From contig NZ_LT607753.1 in NCBI RefSeq assembly GCF_900090295.1, positions 3,038,001 through 3,102,000 of the forward strand: a DNA stretch of 64,000 nucleotides, read 5' to 3'. Below, piece by piece: positions 24,643-32,263 of this stretch. A program made the translations under genes and the position numbers. Source of the DNA: Micromonospora coxensis. GTDB lineage: Bacteria > Actinomycetota > Actinomycetes > Mycobacteriales > Micromonosporaceae. Position 1 is the first letter of the stretch, and each line of letters begins with the position of its first letter. Under the pieces are notes generated by a model. It did no database searches. It was not told the DNA's origin and saw only the letters and a list, made by a program, of their open reading frames with translations.

Positions 24643-25124
24643 CGCCTCCGCTTCGCCGCCGGGCGCTCGGCCGGCTCGTCGTAGTCGGCCTCGGGCTGGT
24701 CGTCGAGCTCCTGCTCCTCGTCCGGGGCGGAGCTCTCGTCGAGGGCCCGGTCGTCGCGGGACTCGTCGTCGCGGGACTCGTCGTCGCGGGTCTCGTCCGG
24801 GCCGGCGCCGCCGGTGGACTTCCGGCGCAGGGCGTCGGCGCTGCCGCGCAGCCGGCCGCTGACGGCGTCGATGCCGCTGCTCGCGGCGGCGGTCGCGGCG
24901 GCCTTGCCGGCCGAGGCGAGCGGGCCGCCGAGCTTGCCCAGGTTGGCCAGTTGGGGCGACGAGTTCAGCAGGTCACCGCCGCGCTTGAGCAGCTGTCCCG
25001 GGTCGCGGCTGGCCCGGCCGGCGGCGACCGCCGCGGCCAGGGTGAGGGCGGTACGCAGCTTCCTGCGCCGCCCGAGAATGTATCCGGCACCGACCGCGAG
25101 GCCGATCCGCATTCCGCTCTTCAT
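24639..25124 (-). CDS. gvpY: First gene of the gas vesicle operon (GvpY-like)
   Basis: A 161-residue protein starting MKSGMRIGLAVGAGYILGRRRKLR, a short glycine-containing hydrophobic helix followed by a basic patch, so it may be membrane-linked. A helical Ala-rich region (about 20-105) precedes an acidic tail with the repeated ESRDD segment (three near-identical copies) and a basic end. AAGGAG lies 7 nt upstream of the ATG at 25124, so the longer in-frame start at 25166 is rejected. It is the first gene after the SigB-type promoter. The name rests on its pairing with the SRPBCC gene as in Streptomyces, not on a recognised domain. Confidence 0.6.
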   Translation of the reverse strand: MKSGMRIGLAVGAGYILGRRRKLRTALTLAAAVAAGRASRDPGQLLKRGGDLLNSSPQLANLGKLGGPLASAGKAAATAAASSGIDAVSGRLRGSADALRRKSTGGAGPDETRDDESRDDESRDDRALDESSAPDEEQELDDQPEADYDEPAERPAAKRRR

Positions 25125-25249
25125 CAGTTCTCCTTCACTCCCCGGTGGTGGGACGACCCGATCCACCGAGGCCGGAAGACAACTGCCCGGGGAAATCAGC
25201 GCGTGGCGGGCCGTGATCGGGTGTCCCGTATCAGCGGACCCGGCCGGCA

Positions 25250-25274
25250 GTACCCGCGACCCTGATCGCGAAAC
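25250..25274 (-). promoter_or_regulatory. SigB-type promoter for the gas vesicle operon
   Basis: On the minus strand GTTT (25274-25271), a 15-nt spacer and GGGTAC (25255-25250) match the actinomycete SigB-type (stress sigma factor) consensus GNNT-N14-16-GGGTAC/T in every conserved position. The -10 box lies about 125 bases upstream of the first gene. It predicts induction of gas vesicle genes by a SigB-like stress sigma factor. Confidence 0.7.
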
Positions 25275-25313
25275 ATTTCCCGACGCATTCCGGAATGGGT
25301 CACCGCGGAAATG
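25274..25313. promoter_or_regulatory. Nested dyad upstream of the gas vesicle promoter
   Basis: A perfect 12-bp palindrome CATTCCGGAATG (25286-25297) is flanked by CATTTCC (25274-25280) and GGAAATG (25307-25313), also inverted, sharing nearly the same centre. It lies just upstream of the -35 box, where an activator would bind. No regulator gene is adjacent. Confidence 0.4.
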
Positions 25314-25361
25314 GGAGAGCCGACGCCAGGGTGGCAGCGTCCGCCATAAAACGGACAGACC

Positions 25362-25385
25362 ATACCCGTTGAGCAGCGAGGACGC
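25362..25385 (-). promoter_or_regulatory. Second, weaker SigB-type promoter candidate for the gas vesicle operon
   Basis: GCGT (25385-25382), 14 nt, then GGGTAT (25367-25362) fits GNNT-N14-GGGTAT. It would give a leader of about 230 bases. The -35 match is minimal, so it is less convincing than the site at 25250-25274. Confidence 0.3.
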
Positions 25386-25414
25386 GAGAACGGATCAGAC
25401 CTCACAGATAATTG

Positions 25415-25924
25415 TCAGAGCGCTGGCGGCGTCGCGTCGAGACAGATTTCCGCGTGCACCCGGTCGCCATTCTCCAGCAATTTCGCGCCGCATTTGCGGA
25501 GCACTTCCACCGCGCCGGCGTTGTCCCGCGTGGTGTCGGCGACGACGGCCTGCATGCCGGCGGCCGCCGCGGCGTCCATCAACTCCCGCAGGGCGGCCAC
25601 GCCGAGACCCTGCCCCCGCGCGGAGCGGCCGAGCCACATGCCGGTCTCCACCACACCGGGCTCGTCGCAGCGGCTCATCCGGACCATGCCGACCACCTCG
25701 CCACCGGCGAGGATCGCGTACATCAGGGTGCGGGTGGGGCCGTCCAGGCCGGCGAAGCTGGCCCGGTGGAACTCCCGGAACGCCTCCCGGCGGGCCGCCG
25801 ACCAGCCGGCCGGGGCGTCGACCGGGGGCATCACGTCGTCCGGTTCGGCCTCGGCGACGGCTACGGAGAGCAACGGCTCCAGGTTGCGCTCGTCCACCGG
25901 CTCCAGTCGTACGGCACCCCTCAC
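25415..25924 (-). CDS. GNAT family N-acetyltransferase
   Basis: A 169-residue GNAT protein from the GTG at 25924 (VRGAVRLEPVDERNLEPLL). The acetyl-CoA site is intact: ETGMWLGRSARGQGLGVAAL, preceded by YAILAGGEVVGMVRM, with the later strand QAVVADTTRDNAGAVEVLRKCG. This resembles the RimJ/RimL group that acetylates protein N-termini or small molecules. Upstream in-frame codons add only Pro/Gly-rich sequence and were excluded. Separate from the gas vesicle operon by 290 bases of promoter DNA. Confidence 0.82.
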   Translation of the reverse strand: MRGAVRLEPVDERNLEPLLSVAVAEAEPDDVMPPVDAPAGWSAARREAFREFHRASFAGLDGPTRTLMYAILAGGEVVGMVRMSRCDEPGVVETGMWLGRSARGQGLGVAALRELMDAAAAAGMQAVVADTTRDNAGAVEVLRKCGAKLLENGDRVHAEICLDATPPAL

Positions 25925-26052
25925 GAGCCGGAGTCTGCCGTCCTGTCCGCCGCTCGTCCAGCCCTTCGGCGGTGGACTGACCCTCCGTCCCCAGGGATCG
26001 GCCGGTCGGACCACCGGGGTGGTCTACGTCACGCTCCGCTGTCGAGGGCGGG

Positions 26053-26952
26053 TCAGTCGCGCGACGGGAACTCGCACAGCACCGCCGACGCGTCGTCGGC
26101 ACGCTTGTGCCGGCGCAGCCGGTCCGGGTGCGCGCGCTCGGCGGCGCGTACCCGGTCGATGAGCGCGCCCGGTCCCTCGGCGGTGACCAGGTCGAGCAGC
26201 CCGGCCCAGTCGAGGAGCCCGAACTGCTCGACCGCGCAGGAGGCGCCGTCGCTGAGCAGCACCGCCCGCCGCACCGCGTTCGGCCCCCGCAGGGGCAGCG
26301 TCCCGGTGACCGAGTGGTACGCCGCGTCCGGGTCGGTCGCCGCCACCCAGTAGCCGTGTGTCCGGTTCATCCGTTCCCGCTGCACCGACACCGCCTGCCG
26401 GAACCGGGTCTGCGGGTCGGTCCCGTCGGCCGGCAGCCCCGCCGCGATCCGTCGCAGGTCGGCCATGGCAACGTCGAGCCGGTCGTCGGAGACCACCTCG
26501 ACCCGCCCACCGACGTCGAGGACCAGCGGGCTGTCGCAGAGCACCAGGTAGTCGACCTCGTCGACGCCCTCGCGCAGCAGGCAGACCGTCGCCGACGGGG
26601 TGCCCGGGTGGTCCAGGTCGCAGCTGTCGCCGTGGTCGGCGCGAACCGCGAGCAGCGCCGCCGCGAGGCTGCTGACCAGGGTCGCGGCCGGGCGGGCGGC
26701 CACCGCCAGTCCGATCCGGGCGGCCAGGTGCCGGACGAACCAGGCCGGCCCGTGCACGCATCCGGTGTCGAAGCCGTCCGGCACCGTGGCGCCGTCGAGC
26801 ACCCCCACCAGCGGTCCGAACCGGAAGACGACGTCCTCGTTCTCCAGTCGCCCCGGCGCGGCCGTCGAGGCGGAGCGGACCCGCATCGTGGACGCCTCCC
26901 CGACCGTCCGGACGGTGTGCCCCGCCGGGTGCCGCGCCTCCGGTCCCGCCAT
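26053..26952 (-). CDS. PP2C-type protein phosphatase-like protein
   Basis: A 299-residue protein from the ATG at 26952, with AGGAGGGGAG upstream. It shows the PP2C metal-site pattern: ENEDVVFRFGPLVGVLDGAT (first and second Asp/Glu sites), YLVLCDSPLVL for the central strand, and VLLSDGASCAVEQFGLLDW near the C-terminus, with a final DDASAVLCEF reading like the last metal Asp (DDxT/DDAS). It probably dephosphorylates Ser/Thr residues in the cytosol. The metal ligands look mostly conserved, but activity is not proven. The window's Ser/Thr kinase at 47989 is not adjacent. Confidence 0.7.
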   Translation of the reverse strand: MAGPEARHPAGHTVRTVGEASTMRVRSASTAAPGRLENEDVVFRFGPLVGVLDGATVPDGFDTGCVHGPAWFVRHLAARIGLAVAARPAATLVSSLAAALLAVRADHGDSCDLDHPGTPSATVCLLREGVDEVDYLVLCDSPLVLDVGGRVEVVSDDRLDVAMADLRRIAAGLPADGTDPQTRFRQAVSVQRERMNRTHGYWVAATDPDAAYHSVTGTLPLRGPNAVRRAVLLSDGASCAVEQFGLLDWAGLLDLVTAEGPGALIDRVRAAERAHPDRLRRHKRADDASAVLCEFPSRD

Positions 26953-27198
26953 CTGCCCGCTCCCCTCCTCGCCCCCGGGCCCGGCTACCCGCACCGGGGC
27001 CCGCCATGCCCGTCGTCGCTCGGCCCGTCGGGTCCGGCGCGCACCGCCGGAACCCCGAGGATCACGCAACCCAGCGGTACGTCGCCGTGACCGACGGTAG
27101 CGTCAGAGGCGATCGGCTTTCCGGGTCACCCGCCGGGCCGGCGCGGCGGGACGACCCGGTCGCGCCGGGAGAGCCGTACGAGCGACAGGGGGATCGCC

Positions 27199-27411
27199 AT
27201 GTTGGAACGGTTGCACGAGGCGGGACTGAAGGCGGAGCACGCCTACCTGGCGGGGTTCGTCAGCATCGGGCTCTCCTTCACCAGCTGGTTCCTCTCCAAG
27301 CACCTGGAGCGCGCCGGGGTCGCCCGGGCGGACCGCTGGGGCATCTTCATCGGGGAGTGGGCCCCGACCTTCTTCGCCCTCGGCAACGGCCTGCGCACGT
27401 ACGAGAAGTGA
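27199..27411 (+). CDS. Small predicted membrane protein
   Basis: A 70-residue protein, MLERLHEAGLKAEHAYLAGF at the start. Two moderately hydrophobic stretches (YLAGFVSIGLSFTSWFL and WGIFIGEWAPTFFALGNGL) flank a basic loop KHLERAGVARADR, suggesting a two-helix hairpin in the membrane. AGGGGG lies 5-7 nt upstream of the ATG. The stop codon ends exactly one base before the convergent DUF3263 gene. No family recognised. Confidence 0.65.
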   Translation: MLERLHEAGLKAEHAYLAGFVSIGLSFTSWFLSKHLERAGVARADRWGIFIGEWAPTFFALGNGLRTYEK

Positions 27412-27876
27412 TCAGCGGCGGCGGTTACGGGCGCGCGACGAGCGCAGCCGGCGCAGCCGCCCGACCAGCACCGGCTCGGCGGCGAGTGCGGCGGGCCGGT
27501 CCAGCAGGGCGTTGAGCAGCTGGTAGTAGCGGGTGGCGGAGAGGCCGAAGGTGTCCCGGATGGCCTGCTCCTTCGCCCCGGCGTGCCGCCACCACTGCCG
27601 TTCGAAGGCCAGGATCCGCTGCTCCCGTTCGGTGAGCGCGTCGGCGGCGGGGCCGTCCCCGTCGGACTCCGCACCGGTGGCGACCGCCTCGACGGGCGGG
27701 GGCGGCGCGCTGTCGTCCGGCGTCGACCCGGCGACCTCCGGGGCGGCGCCGGTGGTCTCCACCGGGGGGACGGAGCGCGGCGGCGGGACCGTACGCCCGG
27801 CGACCTCGGCGGCGGCCCGGCCCGGCGACGGCTCGGACCGGTCGGCGGCGGCCGGGGCGGCGTCGGCGGGGGGCAT
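27412..27876 (-). CDS. DUF3263 protein (helix-turn-helix-like)
   Basis: A 154-residue protein. An 80-residue disordered Pro/Ala/Thr-rich N-terminus precedes the conserved DUF3263 domain: LTEREQRILAFERQWWRHAG, KEQAIRDTFGLSATRYYQLL and NALLDRPAAL. This small helical domain resembles sigma-factor/HTH regions and suggests DNA binding, although its function is undescribed. The C-terminus is Arg-rich. The ATG at 27876 was chosen since upstream codons overlap only spacer DNA. Its stop abuts the stop of the small membrane gene with no gap. Confidence 0.82.
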   Translation of the reverse strand: MPPADAAPAAADRSEPSPGRAAAEVAGRTVPPPRSVPPVETTGAAPEVAGSTPDDSAPPPPVEAVATGAESDGDGPAADALTEREQRILAFERQWWRHAGAKEQAIRDTFGLSATRYYQLLNALLDRPAALAAEPVLVGRLRRLRSSRARNRRR

Positions 27877-27968
27877 GGCGCTCCTCAGCAGGGCGGACGT
27901 CCGGCGGGTCGGGCCGACCGGAGGGGGGACACCCAGCCTAACCAGGGCGGGCGACGATCGCAGCGGAC

Positions 27969-28003
27969 GACGGCCCGCGCCGACCGGGTCGGCGCGGGCC
28001 GTC
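27969..28003. terminator. Perfect 16-bp hairpin after the ABC exporter operon
   Basis: GACGGCCCGCGCCGAC (27969-27984) and its exact complement (27988-28003) enclose a 3-nt loop, 34 bases after the permease stop. No U tract follows on the minus strand, typical of actinomycete terminators. It should stop leftward transcription before DUF3263. Confidence 0.75.
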
Positions 28004-28036
28004 ACGTCCACCGCCGGCCTCCGGCGGCGCGACGAC

Positions 28037-29050
28037 TCAGGTGACGTCCCGCCGGCGCATCAGCCAGAAGGCGGCGATCAGCACCAGCGCCGCGCCGAGC
28101 CCGAAGAGCAGGCCCGACTGCTGCCAGGTGACGATCAGCTCCTTGGGCTCGCACGCGCCCTGGACGAACTGGCAGGAGTCGTAGTCCACCAGCTTCCACT
28201 GCTTCTGGAACCAGGCCAACGCGTAGGTGGAGAGGACGTACCGGTCGCCGAACGGGACGCCGGCGATGAACGTGCCGATCCGCACGCCGATCTCGCTGAC
28301 CACGCCGAGGCCGACCGCGACACCCAGCGCCATCGCGGTGTGCCGGCCGATCGAGGCGAGCGCGAACGCGACCGCGCCCACCGCCAGGATCAGCGCCAGC
28401 GCGCGCAGCCCGTCGAGGCCCACCGACTGCCAGACCCCGGCGGTGACCTTGGCGGTGGTGCCCCGGTACGTGCCGATCAGCCAGAAGGCCAGCGTCCAGA
28501 GCGCGCCGAGCACCACGGTCACACCGGCGAGCGTGGTCAGCACCGCGGCCAGCTTGGTGCCGAGCACGGACAGCCGCCGGGGCCGCCAGAGCAGCAGGTT
28601 CATCATTCCGCCGGTGCTCCACTCCGCCCCGACGAACGACGCCCCGACCAGGAAGGCGAAGAGCCCGACGGCCCCGGCGAAGACGGCCACGAAGACGCCG
28701 AACTCCGCCCGGAAGTCGAACTGGTACGGCAGGTTCCACTTCGGATCGAACATCTCCGGCTGCGGCTGCCAGTCGCGCCCGCAGTTCGGGCCGTACCGCT
28801 CCTCCGTCTTCTCGCCGCGCGCCTGGGCGGCCTCGCACTCGGCGACCGACTTCTGCCAGTCCTGGACCGCCTGCCGGTACTGCGCGTCCGACTCGGCCTG
28901 GGCCTGCGCGACGACGGCCGGCGAGAGCTTGTGGCTGGAGAACGCGAAGACCGTGGCGACGCCGGCCAGGCCGACGACGAGCAGGACCAGCAGCAGCCGG
29001 GTCAGCCGCCGCTTGGTCAGCCGGCGCAGCTCGGTGACGAACAGACTCAT
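28037..29050 (-). CDS. ABC-2 type transporter permease
   Basis: A 337-residue permease. Helix one (LLLVLLVVGLAGVATVFAF) is followed by an extracytoplasmic charged segment with two Cys (about 65-95). Further helices include VFVAVFAGAVGLFAFLVGASF, with the ABC-2 signature GAEWSTGGMMNLLLWRPRRL, then LTTLAGVTVVLGALWTLAFW, ALALILAVGAVAFALASIG, ALGVAVGLGVVSEIG and a C-terminal helix. ATGA overlaps the ATPase stop, so the pair forms one exporter. Substrate unknown. Confidence 0.88.
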   Translation of the reverse strand: MSLFVTELRRLTKRRLTRLLLVLLVVGLAGVATVFAFSSHKLSPAVVAQAQAESDAQYRQAVQDWQKSVAECEAAQARGEKTEERYGPNCGRDWQPQPEMFDPKWNLPYQFDFRAEFGVFVAVFAGAVGLFAFLVGASFVGAEWSTGGMMNLLLWRPRRLSVLGTKLAAVLTTLAGVTVVLGALWTLAFWLIGTYRGTTAKVTAGVWQSVGLDGLRALALILAVGAVAFALASIGRHTAMALGVAVGLGVVSEIGVRIGTFIAGVPFGDRYVLSTYALAWFQKQWKLVDYDSCQFVQGACEPKELIVTWQQSGLLFGLGAALVLIAAFWLMRRRDVT

Positions 29051-30057
29051 GCTCCCCAACCCCCTCCGGCGACGCCGGGCTGCCCCGTCCCGCCGACCTT
29101 CGCGGACTCGTCGACCTGGCGGTGCTGACCGGGCACCGGCGCGGTGTTGGTCAGTTCGAGGAAGACGCTCTCCAGGTCGACCGCGACCGAGGCCAGTTCG
29201 CTGACGTACAGGTGGTGCTCGGCGAGGAGCCGGTTGACCGAGGCCGGCTTGTCGACGCCGCTGAGCATCAGGTGGTCGGGGTGCCGGGTGACCGGCACGC
29301 CGGCGCGTCCGAGCACCTCGGCGGCGGCGGCCAGGTCCTCCGCGGCGTCCAGCCGGACCCGTACCGCGCCGTGCGAGTGCGCGGCGAGCACCTGGTCGAC
29401 CGGCCCGAAGGCGACCCGGCGGCCGAGCGAGATGATGGTGACCGAGTCGCAGATCAGCTGGATCTCGCCGAGGATGTGGCTGGAGAGCAGCACGGTCATC
29501 CCGGACGCGGCGAGGTCGCGCATCAACGTGCGCATCTCCCGGATGCCGCCCGGGTCCAGGCCGTTGGCCGGCTCGTCCAGGATCAGCAGTTTCGGGTTCT
29601 TGAGCAGCGCGGACGCGACCGCGAGCCGCTGCTTCATGCCGAGCGAGTACGTCTTGACCCGCTCACCGGCCCGGTCCCGCAGTCCGACCAGTTCGAGCAC
29701 CTCGTCCACCCGCTCGGCGGGCACCTCGCCGGCGCCGGCGAGCAGGGAGAGGGTGTCCCGCGCCGAGAAGTGCGGGAAGAACTGCGGGCTCTCCACGATC
29801 GCACCGATCTGCCCGGCCACGGTGGGCAGCGCCGCCGGCACCTCGTGCCCGAGGACGGCCATCCGGCCGCCGTCCGGCCGGATCAGGCCGAGCAGGGTAC
29901 GCAGGGTGGTGGTTTTGCCCGACCCGTTCGGGCCGAGGAAGCCGTGCACCTGGCCCGCCTCGACCCGCATGTCGAAGCCGTCCAGCGCGTTGCGGGTGCC
30001 CCGCCGGCGGCTCTTGTACGTCTTACGTAGACCTTCGATCTCCAGGACAGCCGACAA
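29047..30057 (-). CDS. ABC transporter ATP-binding protein
   Basis: A 336-residue ATPase with Walker A GPNGSGKTTTL, Q-loop region ESPQFFPHFS, signature YSLGMKQRLAVASAL, Walker B LLILDEPANGLDP and H-loop SSHILGE. It starts at a TTG (30057), supported by GGGGGAGG six bases upstream. The C-terminal 100 residues are typical of drug- or peptide-export ATPases. It overlaps the permease by 4 nt. The promoter region carries two copies of an 11-bp palindrome (30099-30133), so a local or distant repressor probably controls the exporter. Confidence 0.92.
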   Translation of the reverse strand: MSAVLEIEGLRKTYKSRRRGTRNALDGFDMRVEAGQVHGFLGPNGSGKTTTLRTLLGLIRPDGGRMAVLGHEVPAALPTVAGQIGAIVESPQFFPHFSARDTLSLLAGAGEVPAERVDEVLELVGLRDRAGERVKTYSLGMKQRLAVASALLKNPKLLILDEPANGLDPGGIREMRTLMRDLAASGMTVLLSSHILGEIQLICDSVTIISLGRRVAFGPVDQVLAAHSHGAVRVRLDAAEDLAAAAEVLGRAGVPVTRHPDHLMLSGVDKPASVNRLLAEHHLYVSELASVAVDLESVFLELTNTAPVPGQHRQVDESAKVGGTGQPGVAGGGWGA

Positions 30058-30098
30058 GCTGCGCCTCCCCCGATGGTGGCTGGATGACGACGGTCACC

Positions 30099-30133
30099 AT
30101 ACTCGGTATGTGCCGGGAGGCAATACCCGGTAT
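30099..30133. promoter_or_regulatory. Tandem palindromic operators upstream of the ABC exporter
   Basis: ATACTCGGTAT (30099-30109) and ATACCCGGTAT (30123-30133) are two near-identical palindromic boxes with centres 24 bases apart, on the same helix face to within about two turns. They lie 45-75 bases upstream of the TTG start, over the expected promoter. Paired boxes of this kind are typical for repressors of drug exporters (PadR, GntR or TetR type). No such regulator is adjacent. Confidence 0.55.
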
Positions 30134-30285
30134 GCATCGGCGGTTCGGCTGATTTCCCGGTGACGCACAGTGACGTTACGGTGGCCCGGGTGGCGGGCCC
30201 ACAGCGACGGCGCCGTGGCCTGGGGCGGCGGGCGCACAGGACGGCGCGGTGGCCCGAATGGCGGGCCGCGACGCGGGTGACGGGC

Positions 30286-30345
30286 CGGCGGCGCAGGTGG
30301 CCGCCCGGCGGCGCAGGTGGCCGCCCGGCGGCGCGGGCGGCGGCC
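30286..30345. repeat. 20-bp tandem repeat
   Basis: The unit CGGCGGCGCAGGTGGCCGCC occurs twice exactly (30286-30305, 30306-30325) with a degraded third copy to 30345. It is non-coding, directly after the DeoR gene stop, and may act as a weak hairpin or simply be slippage. Confidence 0.7.
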
Positions 30346-30348
30346 CGG

Positions 30349-31134
30349 TCAGGCGCAGATGACGTTGACGCCGGCGGCCCGGAACGCCTCGACCACCTCG
30401 GGCGACGCGCCCGAGTCCGTCACCAGCGTCTCCACCCGGTCGACCGGGCAGATCCGGGCGAAGGCGTGCCCGCCCAGCTTGGACGAGTCCGCGATGATGA
30501 CGACCCGCTTGGCCCGGGCCACCATCAGGTTGTTCATCGCCGCCTCGCCCTCGTGGTGGGCGGCGGCGCCGAGCTGCGGGTCGACCGCGTCCACGCCGAG
30601 CAGGGCGACGTCCAGGGTGACCTCGCGCAGCAGCGCCCCGCCCAGCGGGCCGACCAGCTCGAAGGACTTCGGCCGCACCACGCCGCCGGCCACCACGACC
30701 TTCATCCGGGACCGGACCAGCAGCTCGTTGGCGATGTTCAGGGCGTTGGTGACGACGGTGAGCTGGGCGCCCTCGGCGCTGGTGTTCAGGTCGGGACGGA
30801 CGGCCAGGGCGCGGGCCACCTCGGTGCTGGTGGTGCCGCCGTTGAGGCCGACCACGGTGCCCGGGGAGACCAGCGCGGCGGCGGCCGCGCCGATCCGCTG
30901 CTTCTCGGCGGAGTGCTTGGCGGTCTTGTAGCGCAGCGGCAGGTCGTACGAGACGCCGTTGGCGACCGCGCCGCCCCGGGTCCGGGTGATCATCTGCTGC
31001 TGGGCGAGCTGGTCGAAGTCACGTCGGATGGTGGCCTGGGAGACGTCCAGCCGCTCGGCCGCCTCCTCGACGCTGACCCGGCCACTGTCGGTCAGCATTT
31101 CGAGCAGAGCGTTCCATCTGGCGTACCGGTCCAC
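30349..31134 (-). CDS. DeoR/GlpR-family transcriptional regulator (AgaR-like)
   Basis: A 261-residue repressor. The N-terminal winged helix reads RWNALLEMLTDSGRVSVEEA and LDVSQATIRRDFDQLAQQ. The sugar-phosphate-sensing domain has VVGLNGGTTSTEVARAL, TVVTNALNIANELL, VVVAGGVVRPKSFELVGP and DVALLGVDAVDPQLGA. It starts at GTG 31134. It is divergent from an amino-sugar operon (SIS isomerase, ROK kinase, NagA), so it most likely represses that operon and is relieved by a phosphorylated intermediate. Three near-copies of a 13-bp box lie in the shared promoter region. Confidence 0.92.
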   Translation of the reverse strand: MDRYARWNALLEMLTDSGRVSVEEAAERLDVSQATIRRDFDQLAQQQMITRTRGGAVANGVSYDLPLRYKTAKHSAEKQRIGAAAAALVSPGTVVGLNGGTTSTEVARALAVRPDLNTSAEGAQLTVVTNALNIANELLVRSRMKVVVAGGVVRPKSFELVGPLGGALLREVTLDVALLGVDAVDPQLGAAAHHEGEAAMNNLMVARAKRVVIIADSSKLGGHAFARICPVDRVETLVTDSGASPEVVEAFRAAGVNVICA

Positions 31135-31188
31135 CGCAGGGGCCTCCGTTGACTCTGCACGATCGGTGATTGATTGCGTGCACAGTAG

Positions 31189-31284
31189 TGCGCGAAACTA
31201 CGAGTGCGCAAAACTTCGACGTGCGCGATGTGGGAGCCGGTTGCCACGGCCACCCGGGTACGCGCAGAATGACGCGCGAAAGTA
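31189..31284. promoter_or_regulatory. Three 13-bp boxes in the amino-sugar operon promoter region
   Basis: TGCGCGAAACTAC (31189-31201), TGCGCAAAACTTC (31205-31217) and ACGCGCGAAAGTA (31272-31284) share the core GCGCRAAA. The first two are spaced 16 bases apart. Repeated boxes of this kind between a DeoR gene and its target operon are expected operators. Confidence 0.5.
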
Positions 31285-31333
31285 GGCTTTAACGAGCCGT
31301 ATTGCGCACCACCTCCCCGTACGAGGAGTTCTC

Positions 31334-32263
31334 ATGGCGTACGTCGACGCGGAGATCGCGAGCCAGCCCGACTGCTGGCGGGAGGCGGCACGGCTCGCCG
31401 GCACCGTCACCGCCGACCTGCCCCACCCCGGCGAGCGGGTGGCCGTCGTCGGCTGCGGCACGTCCTGGTTCATGGCGATGGCGTACGCCGGGCTGCGCGA
31501 GCGCGCCGGCCACGGCGAGACGGACGCCTTCCAGGCCAGCGAGTTCCCCACCGGCCGCCGCTACGACCGGCTGGTGGCGATCACCCGCTCCGGCACCACC
31601 ACCGAGGTGACCGACCTGCTCGCCGCGCTGCGCGGCCGGGTGCCCACCACGGTCCTCGTCGGTGACCCCGACTCCCCCGCCGTGGCGCTGGCCGACGCCG
31701 CGGTGACCATGCCCTTCGCCGACGAGCGGTCGGTGGTGCAGACCCGCTTCGCCACCACCGCGCTGGCGCTGCTCCGCGCCCACCTCGGCGACAACGTCGA
31801 GGCGCTCGCCGCCGACGCCGAGGTGGCCGTCCGGGCCCCGCTGCCGATCGACCCGGCGAGCATCGGGCAGGCCACCTTCCTCGGCCGGGGCTGGACGGTC
31901 GGGCTGGCCCAGGAGGCCGCGCTGAAGTGCCGGGAGGCGGCCACCTTCTGGGCGGAGGCGTACCCGGCGATGGACTACCGGCACGGCCCCATCTCGATCG
32001 CCGGCCCGGGCCGGCTGGTCTGGGCCTTCGGTGAGCTGCCCGAGGGGCTGCCCGAGGACGTGGCGGCCACCGGCGCGGCGTTCGTGCACAGCCGGCACCA
32101 CGGCTGCCGGGCGGTGCTGGGCGGCTGGGCGGCGGGGCGTACCCCGGTCGACCCGATGGCCGACCTGATCCTGGCGCAGCGCTTCGCGGTCGCGCTGGCC
32201 ACCAGCCGGGGCCTCGACCCGGACGCCCCCCGGCACCTGAGCCGGTCCGTGGTGCTCGCGTGA
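31334..32263 (+). CDS. SIS-domain amino-sugar-phosphate isomerase/deaminase
   Basis: A 309-residue protein with two SIS domains. SIS1: VAVVGCGTSWFMAMAYAGL, then VAITRSGTTTEVTDLLAAL. SIS2: ATFLGRGWTVGLAQEAALK and EAYPAMDYRHGPISI. This arrangement matches the isomerase half of GlmS and the AgaS/NagB-II type that act on glucosamine- or galactosamine-6-phosphate. It starts at ATG 31334, with AGGAG nine bases upstream. It is the first gene of a tightly packed operon with a ROK kinase (GTGA overlap) and NagA, which together turn GlcNAc or GalNAc into fructose-6-phosphate or tagatose-6-phosphate. Confidence 0.85.
   Translation: MAYVDAEIASQPDCWREAARLAGTVTADLPHPGERVAVVGCGTSWFMAMAYAGLRERAGHGETDAFQASEFPTGRRYDRLVAITRSGTTTEVTDLLAALRGRVPTTVLVGDPDSPAVALADAAVTMPFADERSVVQTRFATTALALLRAHLGDNVEALAADAEVAVRAPLPIDPASIGQATFLGRGWTVGLAQEAALKCREAATFWAEAYPAMDYRHGPISIAGPGRLVWAFGELPEGLPEDVAATGAAFVHSRHHGCRAVLGGWAAGRTPVDPMADLILAQRFAVALATSRGLDPDAPRHLSRSVVLA

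Noticed and set aside
30286..30345. Repeat array resembling CRISPR
   Set aside because: Only about 2.5 contiguous copies with no spacers; a simple tandem duplication.
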